Shown here: positions 15,716-22,672 of the stretch, one piece after another
Layout of the letters: the number at the start of each line of letters is the position of its first letter
How positions within the stretch are numbered: the first letter of the stretch is position 1
The notes under the pieces: generated by a model
The model's database searches: none
Told to the model about the DNA's origin: nothing
What the model saw: the letters and a program-made list of their open reading frames with translations, nothing else
Assembly: GCA_002315205.1 (NCBI GenBank)
Contig: DCGH01000026.1
Span: 1,451-24,122 of the forward strand
Reading direction: 5' to 3'
Length of the DNA stretch: 22,672 bases
Origin: Erysipelotrichaceae bacterium UBA1783
Lineage (GTDB): Bacteria; Bacillota_I; Bacilli_A; Erysipelotrichales; Erysipelotrichaceae
Position numbers and translations under genes: made by a program

Positions 15716-17431
15716 ATGTTTAAAAGATTTATTAGCTATTACAAGCCACATAGAAAGCTATTTGCTTTGGATATGCTTGCTTCTTTTCTGGTTTCTGTGA
15801 TTGCGATTATTTATCCAATTATTACCAGAAAGATGTTAAATGATTTTATTCCAAACCAGAACACAACCTGGATTGTATACGCATCCTTTGGCTTATTAGT
15901 GTTATATGCCATTAGAATGGCTTTAAATTTCTTCATTCAGTACGAAGGGCATTTAATGGGTGTTGCGATGCAGGCAGAAATGCGTAGCCATCTATTTAAT
16001 CATTTAGAAAAGCTGCCATTTACCTATTATGACAATAATGAAACAGGTGCAATAATGACCAGAATGACAAACGATTTATTTGAAATTGCAGAATTAGCTC
16101 ATCATGGTCCTGAAAACATCATTATTTCATCAATCACATTAATTTTATCTTTTGTTTATTTATGTACTATTGATATTCCATTGTCATTAATTATTTTCGC
16201 AATTGTACCAATTTTGGTATATGTAGCAACAAAGCTAAGAATGGAATTCTTAGCCGCAAGAAGAATGACAAGAAAAGCGACAAGTAGAATTAATGCAGCG
16301 TTACAGACTAGTATTGCTGGTATCAGAGTAACAAAGGCTTTTACAAATGCTCAAAAGGAAAGCGAAAAGTTTGAAGAAAACAATGAATTCTTTAAACAGG
16401 CAAGTAAAAGAGATTATCGTGCGATGGGCCGTTATGGTTCAACTATGAATTTCATTATTGATATTTTCAATGTTGTTATTTTATTAGCAGGTGGCTTATT
16501 TATGGTAAAGGGTAGAATTACCTTTGCAGATTATTCAACATTTATTGTATCTGTCAATTTATTTATCTCACCAGTAAAACAGCTAATGGGCTTCATGGAG
16601 CAGTTCCAATCTGGTGTAACAGGCTTTGAAAGATATTGCGAGGTCATGGATATGGAAGTTGAATCAGATAGTGAAAACGCCATTGATATTGGTCAGGTTG
16701 AAGGAACAATTGAACTAAAAAATGTTTCTTATGGCTATGATAAGGAAACGGATGTTTTAAAGAATGTATCTGTTCAGATTAATAAGGGTGAAAAGTTTGC
16801 TTTAGTGGGTCCTTCAGGAGGAGGAAAGACAACTATCTGTCATCTGATTCCTCGTTTCTATGAAATTGAAAATGGAGCTATTTTAATTGATGGCAAGGAT
16901 ATCAGAGAGGTCACTAGAGATTCCTTAAGAAAGAACATTGGTATTGTTCAGCAGGATGTATATTTATTCAATGATACTATCAAGAACAATATTCTTTATG
17001 GTAAGCTGGATGCCAGTGATGAAGATGTATATGAAGCTGCAAAAAGAGCAAATATTCATGAATATATTGAAAGCTTGCCTGAAGGGTATGAAACAGTCAT
17101 TGGTGAGCGTGGTGTTCGCCTATCTGGTGGTCAGAAGCAAAGATTATGTATTGCCAGAGTATTCCTAAAGAATCCAGCAATTCTGATTTTAGATGAAGCA
17201 ACAAGCGCATTAGATAATACAACAGAAATTCAGATTCAGAAGGCATTAGATGAGTTATGTAAGGGAAGAACAACCATTGTGGTTGCTCATCGCTTATCAA
17301 CAATCAAGAATGCCGATGAAATTGCGGTTATTTCCGATGGTAATATTATTGAAAAGGGTACCCATGATGCATTAATGGATCAGCAGGGTATGTATGCTAA
17401 GCTATATAACGAGCAGTTTAGGTTAAGCTAG
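15716..17431 (+). CDS. ABC exporter, fused transmembrane and ATPase domains
   Basis: This half-transporter has an N-terminal membrane domain of about six helices (1-310) and a C-terminal nucleotide-binding domain. Walker A (Gly365 to Thr372, with Lys371), the Q-loop (V-Q-Q-D-V-Y), signature L-S-G-G-Q at 469-473, Walker B with Asp493 and Glu494, and H-loop His525 are all intact. That fits a homodimer or the competent half of a pair; no second half-transporter is adjacent. Substrate is not predictable: lipids, peptides or drugs are typical for this MsbA/LmrA-like group. AAAGG lies 10 nt before ATG 15716. It lies 5 nt after the SpoU gene and 12 nt before the flavoprotein gene, so the three are probably one transcript. 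Confidence 0.93.
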   Translation: MFKRFISYYKPHRKLFALDMLASFLVSVIAIIYPIITRKMLNDFIPNQNTTWIVYASFGLLVLYAIRMALNFFIQYEGHLMGVAMQAEMRSHLFNHLEKLPFTYYDNNETGAIMTRMTNDLFEIAELAHHGPENIIISSITLILSFVYLCTIDIPLSLIIFAIVPILVYVATKLRMEFLAARRMTRKATSRINAALQTSIAGIRVTKAFTNAQKESEKFEENNEFFKQASKRDYRAMGRYGSTMNFIIDIFNVVILLAGGLFMVKGRITFADYSTFIVSVNLFISPVKQLMGFMEQFQSGVTGFERYCEVMDMEVESDSENAIDIGQVEGTIELKNVSYGYDKETDVLKNVSVQINKGEKFALVGPSGGGKTTICHLIPRFYEIENGAILIDGKDIREVTRDSLRKNIGIVQQDVYLFNDTIKNNILYGKLDASDEDVYEAAKRANIHEYIESLPEGYETVIGERGVRLSGGQKQRLCIARVFLKNPAILILDEATSALDNTTEIQIQKALDELCKGRTTIVVAHRLSTIKNADEIAVISDGNIIEKGTHDALMDQQGMYAKLYNEQFRLS

Positions 17432-17443
17432 AAAAGAGAATAT

Positions 17444-18070
17444 ATGAAGGTATTATTAGTTAATGGTAGCCCAGATAAAAATGGCTGTATCAATAGGGCG
17501 TTAGAAGAAATGCAGATGGTGTTGACTAAACAGGGTGTAGAATCTGAAATCTTCTGGATTGGTAATAATGTAGAAGGCGGATGCTTAGGCTGTGACTATT
17601 GTCGCAAGCAGGGCAGGTGCTTTAAAGGAGATAAGGTGAATGAATTTGTTGAACTGGCAAAATCAGCAGATGGCTTTGTCTTTGGTAGTGCAGTTCATTA
17701 TGCTTCAGCCAGTGGTAATATCACAAGCTTTTTAGATCGTGTCTTCTATTCCGCTGGAAAACAGACCTTCAGATTGAAGCCTTGTGCAGTCATTACTTCA
17801 GCTAGAAGATCTGGAACTACTTCAACCTATGATCAGTTAATCAAATATCCTGGTATTTCTGAAATGCCAATTATCTCTTCATGCTACTGGAATAATGTCC
17901 ATGGTAATAATGCTGATGAGGTTGAACAGGATTTAGAGGGCTTACAGATTATGAGAACATTAGCTAGAAATATGGCTTTCTATCTAAAGTGTATTGAAGC
18001 TGGTAAGCTTTCAGGTGTTGAGGTTCCTGAAAGAGAAGCAGAACGTCAGATAACAAATTTTATTCGTTAA
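17444..18070 (+). CDS. Flavodoxin-fold NAD(P)H oxidoreductase with iron-sulfur-type cysteine motif
   Basis: The N terminus K-V-L-L-V-N-G-S-P is the FMN-binding start of NADPH-dependent FMN reductases. Residues 47-59 carry C-x2-C-x2-C-x5-C (Cys47, Cys50, Cys53, Cys59), the compact motif that binds a 4Fe-4S cluster in archaeal and clostridial iron-sulfur flavoproteins. Related Firmicute proteins without a confirmed cluster also have a similar pattern. Its role would be electron transfer or reduction of small substrates such as quinones; the partner is not visible. The ribosome-binding site (AAGAGA) is weak. It follows the ABC exporter by 12 nt and ends at a strong terminator. The length, 208 residues, is usual. 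Confidence 0.82.
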   Translation: MKVLLVNGSPDKNGCINRALEEMQMVLTKQGVESEIFWIGNNVEGGCLGCDYCRKQGRCFKGDKVNEFVELAKSADGFVFGSAVHYASASGNITSFLDRVFYSAGKQTFRLKPCAVITSARRSGTTSTYDQLIKYPGISEMPIISSCYWNNVHGNNADEVEQDLEGLQIMRTLARNMAFYLKCIEAGKLSGVEVPEREAERQITNFIR

Positions 18071-18075
18071 TACAT

Positions 18076-18105
18076 AAAAAAGGGTCACAATTGTGATCCT
18101 TTTTC
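18076..18105 (+). terminator. Terminator after the flavoprotein gene
   Basis: AAAAAAGG-G-TCACAA pairs with TTGTGA-T-CCTTTTT, with one G-T wobble pair, and ends in a T run. Its symmetry would let it act on both strands. The next 60 bases (18106-18167) hold nothing I recognise. Confidence 0.8.
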
Positions 18106-18167
18106 TATTCAAAAATATCGGTATAAGAGTAGCTGGTAACAGTCACAAATAATTATCATCAGGGATT

Positions 18168-18193
18168 AAAAAAAGAAGAGTTGCCTCTTCTTT
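18168..18193 (-). terminator. Terminator of the surE operon
   Basis: On the minus strand the perfect stem AAAGAAGAG / CTCTTCTTT closes a GCAA tetraloop and is followed by a T run. The stem overlaps the surE stop codon. Confidence 0.85.
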
Positions 18194-18956
18194 AATCTGC
18201 GTTCCATGCTGTTTTTAATTCATCTAATGAATCGTGCTTTACAACATCAATATCTAATGGGGTTAAGGTTACATAGCCATGATTTAAGGCATAAACATCA
18301 CCTTCAAGGTTATCAATGTAGTTTTCATAGGTGATCTTATCACATTTTGTACTGTAGTAATAATACTGCCCATCAAATGTAGGTGGTTCTGTTTGATGAT
18401 ATAAGGAATCTCCTCCAAATTTGCAGACAGTAACGCCCTTGATTTCTTCTTCAGGAATATTAGGTACATTAACGCTTAAGACAAAATCCTTGTTAAATGG
18501 CTGTTGCATAAACCATTTAGCAACCTTTACAGCGTATTTTGCTGCAGTTGAGTAATCATAGTGATCTCCCCAGGCTAAAGACATTGCGATAGATGGGATA
18601 CGGTAAGGTAAAGCAGCACTAGCACATCCACAGGTGCCTGAACAGATAACATCTGAAGAAATGTTTGGCCCTTCATTGATGCCAGTAATAACTAAATCAA
18701 CATTGTCTACAATGGCCTTACAGCCTAGCTCAACACAATCCTTTGGGGTGCCGAAAACCTTGTAGCCAACAGTATTTTCATCATACATTATTTTTTCTAC
18801 TTTGATAGAACCAGTGCAGGTAATAGAATGTCCAGCACCTGATTTATGCTCGGCTGGGGCACATACAACGACCTCGCCTAATTGTTTCATCGCATTAGCT
18901 AAGGCCTTAATGCCTTCAGCATTAATACCATCATCATTCGATACTAGTATTCTCAT
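18192..18956 (-). CDS. surE: 5'/3'-nucleotidase SurE
   Basis: SurE is a metal-dependent nucleotidase that removes phosphate from nucleoside monophosphates and is associated with survival in stationary phase. The metal site is visible: Asp8 and Asp9 in N-D-D-G, Ser39 in S-G-A-G-H-S, and Asn94 in T-G-I-N-E-G-P-N. The signature S-G-T-x-G follows near residue 107. The start overlaps the last 23 nt of the upstream hydrolase gene; AAAGGTGG on the minus strand lies at the right distance and fixes it. At 254 residues it is normal. Being the last gene of a leftward operon behind a DUF2974 hydrolase is not a common arrangement as far as I know. Confidence 0.95.
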   Translation of the reverse strand: MRILVSNDDGINAEGIKALANAMKQLGEVVVCAPAEHKSGAGHSITCTGSIKVEKIMYDENTVGYKVFGTPKDCVELGCKAIVDNVDLVITGINEGPNISSDVICSGTCGCASAALPYRIPSIAMSLAWGDHYDYSTAAKYAVKVAKWFMQQPFNKDFVLSVNVPNIPEEEIKGVTVCKFGGDSLYHQTEPPTFDGQYYYYSTKCDKITYENYIDNLEGDVYALNHGYVTLTPLDIDVVKHDSLDELKTAWNAD

Positions 18957-20037
18957 TTTCTACCACCTTTCCTGTAATAAATGTTTCAATAAAGCTGCTT
19001 GAGAAGGATTTAATCATTGCCTTTGCTGTATCAATATAAAGCTTCCTGTTTTCTCCTTCAGAAACTCTGAATCGTTCAAATAGTTCCTTCAAAATTTCTG
19101 TTTTATATTTTTTCATATCATCGATTGTTTTGATATTCAAATCCATCATAACAGCATATACATTATTAATGAAAACGACCTTATCTTCAAGTGATAATCG
19201 TTCTCCCCAGCCATTCATAAAGCCTTCCATAAATTTGCTTTCTTTGGTTGTTTCTGTTTCTCTGATAAAGCAATTGTCAGCGATCTGCCAGCTGAATCCA
19301 TCATGCTGATTTGATAAATCGGCATCAGAGAATACGATGATGTTTTCAATTTTACTATTCATTAGTATAGCAACAAAGGATGATTGTGGCATAATGGTAA
19401 TCATTTTGTTTAGCATACTCTGGTATTGGTCTGTATTGACGAATTCAGGGTTGAAGCCTGGGCCATCATTATTAAAGACTAAAGAAATTCTTTCTTTTTC
19501 TAAAGCCATAACAGAACTGTAGACAGCTAGGTTACCTCCCTTGGAATGACCGCCAACAACAAATCTGGATAATGGATGCTTTTTCAGCTGTTTTGCTAAA
19601 TAATCAGCTGCCTTTTGCTGAGCTGGTACAGGTAGCTCAAACATCATATTAAAGTCTTCCTTCCAGGAATAAAGATTACGGTCTGTGCCTCTAAAGGCAA
19701 CGTAAAACTTAAAGGTACTGAATTGAATCGTAATTGCGGCAAATTGTTCCTGCTTTTGCTCATCCGAAACCTGAATGTAGTCTGAAAGAATAACATCACC
19801 AAAGCGTTTAGATTCTGCCATCAGCTTTAGCATTCTACCGTACTGTAGTTTTTTTAATCTGACCCCATCCTTGATGATTCCTTTTGCCACATGCTTTAGC
19901 TTGGTAGGGATTCTGCCTAAATAATTGTTAAATGGAATATAAATTAATTCTGAAAAAATTAAATTATCGACCTCATTGAAAGGAACTTCTTTAAATGTTT
20001 TATCAGAATAATTGGCAATATAATCGTTAATATTCAT
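18934..20037 (-). CDS. DUF2974-type alpha/beta hydrolase
   Basis: The protein has the nucleophile elbow G-H-S-K-G-G with Ser165 and an upstream F-R-G-T-D motif (115-119) that is typical of lipase-like DUF2974 proteins. His245 in Q-H-D-G-F-S-W is a candidate catalytic histidine. There is no signal peptide, so it should be cytoplasmic. The substrate is unknown; esterase or lipase activity is an inference from fold. AAGGAG lies 7 nt upstream of ATG 20037. The gene has its own promoter and shares its end with the surE start. The C-terminal 120 residues are rich in charged helices and show no motif I recognise. Confidence 0.8.
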   Translation of the reverse strand: MNINDYIANYSDKTFKEVPFNEVDNLIFSELIYIPFNNYLGRIPTKLKHVAKGIIKDGVRLKKLQYGRMLKLMAESKRFGDVILSDYIQVSDEQKQEQFAAITIQFSTFKFYVAFRGTDRNLYSWKEDFNMMFELPVPAQQKAADYLAKQLKKHPLSRFVVGGHSKGGNLAVYSSVMALEKERISLVFNNDGPGFNPEFVNTDQYQSMLNKMITIMPQSSFVAILMNSKIENIIVFSDADLSNQHDGFSWQIADNCFIRETETTKESKFMEGFMNGWGERLSLEDKVVFINNVYAVMMDLNIKTIDDMKKYKTEILKELFERFRVSEGENRKLYIDTAKAMIKSFSSSFIETFITGKVVENENTSIE

Positions 20038-20062
20038 AGCGATGCTCCTTCCCTAGATTTCT

Positions 20063-20071
20063 ATTTTAGCA
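20063..20071 (-). promoter_or_regulatory. Candidate promoter of the hydrolase-surE operon
   Basis: On the minus strand TGCTAAAAT is an extended -10, identical to the one before priA. It directly follows the T run of the upstream gene's terminator. The predicted leader is about 20 nt. Confidence 0.5.
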
Positions 20072-20072
20072 T

Positions 20073-20097
20073 AAAAAAAGAGCATTGAAATGCTCTT
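20073..20097 (-). terminator. Terminator of the small membrane protein gene
   Basis: On the minus strand AAGAGCAT / ATGCTCTT closes a TTCA loop and is followed by seven T. The stem overlaps the stop codon of the membrane protein gene by two bases. Confidence 0.85.
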
Positions 20098-20629
20098 AAG
20101 ATAAAATTAATCTTTTTGAAAATACCTTAAAGCTTTTTGCTACAGCGTAGCCAATAACTGGTAAATAGTTCAAAATCAGAAGATATAAATAACCAATGGA
20201 AGCAAGCTCACCTAGCTGCATTGTATATGCAATAATACCATCGACAATGGCTAATGCGATAATACCAAATGACAATGCAAAGCCAATAGTTCTTGTGATA
20301 AAGCTTGCTGACCTAGCAGAAATTGCTCTTAAGGAAGATAAGAATACTGTATTATAAATAACTGAAATGATTCCAGAAATAAATGTTAATGAAGAAATGC
20401 TGATTAATGATTTTCTGATCATTCCTAGAATAAATAGCTGTGCTAGCAGGATGAAGAAATCCTTTGAGCAGAAAGCTACCTTTGATTTACTGCTGCAGAA
20501 GATAAGTGCTAATAGACAGGCAGAACTGATCATCGCTAATAATGAAAGGATAATACTGTCATTGATGATGAAAGCAAGTGCCATAATAAATAATAAATAT
20601 GATGAATGAATAATGTGTGTCTTTTTCAT
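20096..20629 (-). CDS. Small multi-pass membrane protein of unknown function
   Basis: I do not recognise this 177-residue protein. It has about six hydrophobic segments (near 8-28, 30-46, 57-72, 78-98, 112-135 and 142-164) joined by short, mostly basic loops, so it is an integral membrane protein. No catalytic motif is apparent. The start ATG 20629 has a strong AAGGAG on the minus strand. A TATAAT box lies at 20650-20655. It has its own terminator and is divergent from the WYL regulator gene with 101 bp between the two starts. Control by that regulator is therefore possible but unproved. Confidence 0.7.
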   Translation of the reverse strand: MKKTHIIHSSYLLFIMALAFIINDSIILSLLAMISSACLLALIFCSSKSKVAFCSKDFFILLAQLFILGMIRKSLISISSLTFISGIISVIYNTVFLSSLRAISARSASFITRTIGFALSFGIIALAIVDGIIAYTMQLGELASIGYLYLLILNYLPVIGYAVAKSFKVFSKRLILS

Positions 20630-20649
20630 AAGCTGTTCTCCTTAACTTG

Positions 20650-20655
20650 ATTATA
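20650..20655 (-). promoter_or_regulatory. Candidate -10 of the membrane protein gene
   Basis: A perfect TATAAT on the minus strand, about 7 bp before the AAGGAG ribosome-binding site. No clear -35 or TGn extension. Confidence 0.4.
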
Positions 20656-20699
20656 TTGTAAAAAATATGTGCAAATTATGTGTGGAAATTTTTGGACAG

Positions 20700-20720
20700 T
20701 GCTATAATGATAGTAAGGAG
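20700..20720 (+). promoter_or_regulatory. WYL regulator promoter and RBS
   Basis: TGCTATAAT (20700-20708) is a strong extended -10. AAGGAG (20715-20720) lies where transcription should start, 10 nt before ATG 20731. The imperfect direct repeat ATGTG-C-AAATT / ATGTG-TG-GAAATT just upstream (about 20666-20690) is a possible operator. Confidence 0.55.
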
Positions 20721-20730
20721 ATAAAAAAGT

Positions 20731-21678
20731 ATGAGTAATAAGAAAAGAGTAATGCTGGTTTTGAAGTATTTACAGGAAAACACCAACGAATTTCATAAGG
20801 TAAATAGCGAAAATATTATTTCTGAATTGGCTAACTATGATATTAATGTTGATAGAAAAACTATTTACAATGATATAAAAGAATTGAATGAGATGGATTT
20901 CAATATTGAGAAGGATACCGATGGCTATTATTACAATAATGAACTGTTTGAACTACCTGAACTTAGAATATTGATGGATGAAATCAAGTCTAATGGCTTT
21001 TTAGCAAAGAAGAGAACTGATGTAATTGCTAAGAAGCTTCTATCCTTAACAAACAAGTATGATCGAAAGCTATTAGAGAGCAGACAACGAATCAATGTAG
21101 AAGGTGGAAATGAAACAAATCTTTATAACATTGATAAGCTGATGCATGCCATTGCTGATAAGACAGCCGTTAGCTTCTATTACTATGATTTAGATTTGTC
21201 TAAGAAAAAGGTTTATCGTAAAAATAAGAAGCTATATAGGGTATATCCATACGAATTGGTCGCAACCAATAATCGGTATTATCTGATTTGTAATACCATT
21301 GGACATGATGGCTTGAGCAATTATCGACTAGATAAGATGGATGATGTTATGACAATCAAAGATCAGTTCTATGATAAGGCACCAGATTTATCTGATTATA
21401 TGAAAAAAACATTCAATATGTTCTCTGGTGAGAGTGCTCCAATTACCTTAAAGTGTCATAGATCCCTTTATGATGAGGTTGAAAAGAAATTCGGTGATTT
21501 GAAAATAATCAGGTCCAATGAGCAGGATGATTATTTTATGTGCTATGTGAAGGTAAATGTTTCGCCAACATTCTTTAGCTGGGTATTCACCTTCGGTGGC
21601 AAAATACAGATTGAAACGGAAGAGGTTAAAAAGCAGTTTGCGCAAATGTGTAAGCAGATGGCAAATATTCATAAATAG
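20731..21678 (+). CDS. WYL-domain transcriptional regulator with N-terminal HTH
   Basis: The N-terminal 60 residues look like a winged HTH of the HTH_11/DeoR kind, with V-D-R-K-T-I-Y-N-D-I as the recognition helix. A WYL domain follows (about 135-215) with Y-R-V-Y-P-Y-E-L-V and R-Y-Y-L-I-C, where Y-Y-L replaces W-Y-L, and then a C-terminal WCX-like extension. WYL proteins often bind nucleic-acid-type ligands and regulate stress, defence or DNA-damage genes; the ligand here is unknown. No defence genes are adjacent. It may control itself and the divergent membrane protein gene. At 315 residues it is normal for the family. The htpG promoter starts one base after its stop codon, with no terminator between. 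Confidence 0.85.
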   Translation: MSNKKRVMLVLKYLQENTNEFHKVNSENIISELANYDINVDRKTIYNDIKELNEMDFNIEKDTDGYYYNNELFELPELRILMDEIKSNGFLAKKRTDVIAKKLLSLTNKYDRKLLESRQRINVEGGNETNLYNIDKLMHAIADKTAVSFYYYDLDLSKKKVYRKNKKLYRVYPYELVATNNRYYLICNTIGHDGLSNYRLDKMDDVMTIKDQFYDKAPDLSDYMKKTFNMFSGESAPITLKCHRSLYDEVEKKFGDLKIIRSNEQDDYFMCYVKVNVSPTFFSWVFTFGGKIQIETEEVKKQFAQMCKQMANIHK

Positions 21679-21707
21679 TTGTCAAATTTTAATAAAAGGT
21701 ATATAAT
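21679..21707 (+). promoter_or_regulatory. htpG promoter
   Basis: TTGTCA (21679-21684), 17-bp spacer, TATAAT (21702-21707). This is the strongest vegetative-type promoter in the window, directly upstream of the CIRCE operator. Confidence 0.85.
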
Positions 21708-21734
21708 TTAGCAGTCGAATCGATAGAGTGCTAA
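21708..21734 (+). promoter_or_regulatory. CIRCE operator (HrcA binding site) before htpG
   Basis: TTAGCAGTC-N9-GAGTGCTAA matches the CIRCE consensus TTAGCACTC-N9-GAGTGCTAA with a single mismatch in the left half-site. It covers the expected transcription start and its right end touches the ribosome-binding site AAAGGAGG (21733-21740), so HrcA bound here should block transcription. Confidence 0.93.
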
Positions 21735-21747
21735 AGGAGGCGTTTTT

Positions 21748-22672
21748 ATGGGAAAGAAACAGTTCAAGACAGAGTCTAAGCAATTATTAGATTTGATGAT
21801 TAATTCGATTTATACAAACAAGGAAATTTTCTTAAGAGAGCTAATTTCAAATGCATCTGATGCAATTGATAAAAGACATTATATGTCATTAACAGATGCT
21901 GCTTACTCTTGTGAAAATCCATTTGAAATTAAGCTAGAGGTTCATCCAGAGGCTAAAGAGCTAGTTATTGAGGATAATGGTATTGGTATGGACAAGGAGG
22001 ACTTAGATAACAATCTAGGTACAATTGCTCATTCTGGTTCATTAGATTTCAAGAAGAGTATGGAAGAAAACAAAGAGGTTGATATTATTGGTCAGTTCGG
22101 TGTTGGCTTCTATAGTGCATTTATGGTTGCTAAGGAAATTACCGTAGAAACCAGAAAGCCTAATTGCGCTGGCTATAAGTGGGTATCTACTGGTCAGGAT
22201 GGCTATTCGGTTAGTGAGTGTGACAAGGAAAGCTATGGTACAAGAATCACTCTTTCATTAAGAGAGGATACCGATGAGGTAAAATATTCTGAATATCTTG
22301 AAAAGTACCATTTGGAAATGCTGGTTAAGAAGTATTCAGATTACATTCATTGGCCAATTGTTATGATGGTTGAAAAATCAGTTCCTGTTGAAGGAAAGGA
22401 TGGAGAATACGAAACCGTTAGTGAATTAAAAACACTAAATACAATGACACCATTATGGCGTAAGAATAAAAAAGATGTGAAGCAGGAAGAATATGAAAGC
22501 TTCTATAAGTCTCAATTTAATGATTGGGAAAATCCAGCTGAAACTATTCATTATTCTTTAGAGGGTAATGTTTCCTACAAGGCATTGTTATTTATTCCTA
22601 GCAAGGTTCCATTTGATTTCTATTCAAGAGATTTCCAGGGTGGCTTACAGCTATATTCAAAGGGTGTATTTA
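21748..22672 (+). CDS. htpG: Chaperone HtpG (Hsp90), N-terminal part; runs off window
   Basis: HtpG is the bacterial Hsp90, an ATP-driven cytoplasmic chaperone. About 308 of an expected 620-640 residues are visible. The GHKL ATP-binding domain is intact: E-L-I-S-N-A-S-D-A (N box, near 31-39), D-N-G-I-G-M-D, G-Q-F-G-V-G-F-Y-S-A-F and a later G-T-R-I. The middle domain begins after about residue 215 and continues off the edge. ATG 21748 has AAAGGAGG 7 nt upstream. The gene has its own promoter with a CIRCE element, so heat induction through HrcA is expected. In Bacillus subtilis htpG is not in the HrcA regulon, so the control differs. Confidence 0.96.
   Translation, partial: MGKKQFKTESKQLLDLMINSIYTNKEIFLRELISNASDAIDKRHYMSLTDAAYSCENPFEIKLEVHPEAKELVIEDNGIGMDKEDLDNNLGTIAHSGSLDFKKSMEENKEVDIIGQFGVGFYSAFMVAKEITVETRKPNCAGYKWVSTGQDGYSVSECDKESYGTRITLSLREDTDEVKYSEYLEKYHLEMLVKKYSDYIHWPIVMMVEKSVPVEGKDGEYETVSELKTLNTMTPLWRKNKKDVKQEEYESFYKSQFNDWENPAETIHYSLEGNVSYKALLFIPSKVPFDFYSRDFQGGLQLYSKGVF

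Noticed and set aside
16938..17168. Plus-strand open frame within the ABC exporter gene
   Set aside because: It is an out-of-frame shadow of the conserved ATPase domain.
18106..18167. Possible small RNA between the two convergent terminators
   Set aside because: No promoter or structure seen in this 62-base gap apart from the flanking terminators.

Overview
The window is an AT-rich, densely packed chromosomal segment from a Firmicute using the standard genetic code. It looks like a gut-type member of Erysipelotrichia or a close relative. The grounds are the preserved gene order priA, rsmB, rlmN, PP2C phosphatase, PASTA kinase, rsgA, rpe and rpmB, Gram-positive ribosome-binding sites, a HrcA/CIRCE heat-shock operator, and a sortase-anchored SpaA-type surface protein. 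The taxon is inferred and cannot be proved from this stretch.

Layout. Positions 1-1674 hold the C-terminal part of a large cell-wall-anchored adhesin or pilin whose start lies off the left edge. Positions 1756-10846 hold a long same-direction run: primosomal helicase priA, 16S rRNA methyltransferase rsmB, 23S rRNA/tRNA methyltransferase rlmN, phosphatase prpC, kinase prkC, ribosome-assembly GTPase rsgA, ribulose-phosphate epimerase rpe, and an unexpected thioredoxin-like lipoprotein. Genes from rlmN onward overlap or lie within 4 nt of each other, so they probably share a transcript. A two-way terminator separates this run from a leftward block with a 90-residue unknown protein and rpmB (ribosomal protein L28). 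Positions 11503-14929 run rightward with a sugar-transfer-type ATP-grasp protein, then an ftsA-like gene and ftsZ. Next come a SpoU-family RNA methyltransferase, an ABC exporter and an iron-sulfur-type flavoprotein (14997-18070). Leftward again are surE, a DUF2974 alpha/beta hydrolase and a small membrane protein (18192-20629). A WYL-type regulator (20731-21678) is divergent from these, followed by the first half of htpG, which runs off the right edge.

How the genes fit together. Most are housekeeping genes for translation quality, ribosome assembly, Ser/Thr signalling and division. The points most worth a second look are these. (1) The FtsA homologue has lost the recognisable residues of all three nucleotide-binding motifs. 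(2) The PASTA kinase has exactly two extracellular cysteines, in its last PASTA unit, and its operon ends with an exported CxxC thioredoxin-like lipoprotein, which suggests redox control. (3) htpG is preceded by a CIRCE operator with one mismatch, overlapping a near-consensus promoter. (4) The adhesin has a VAETG rather than LPxTG sorting motif. (5) Many promoters appear to be extended -10 elements very close to the ribosome-binding site. I saw no tRNA, rRNA, CRISPR array, insertion sequence or prophage gene.
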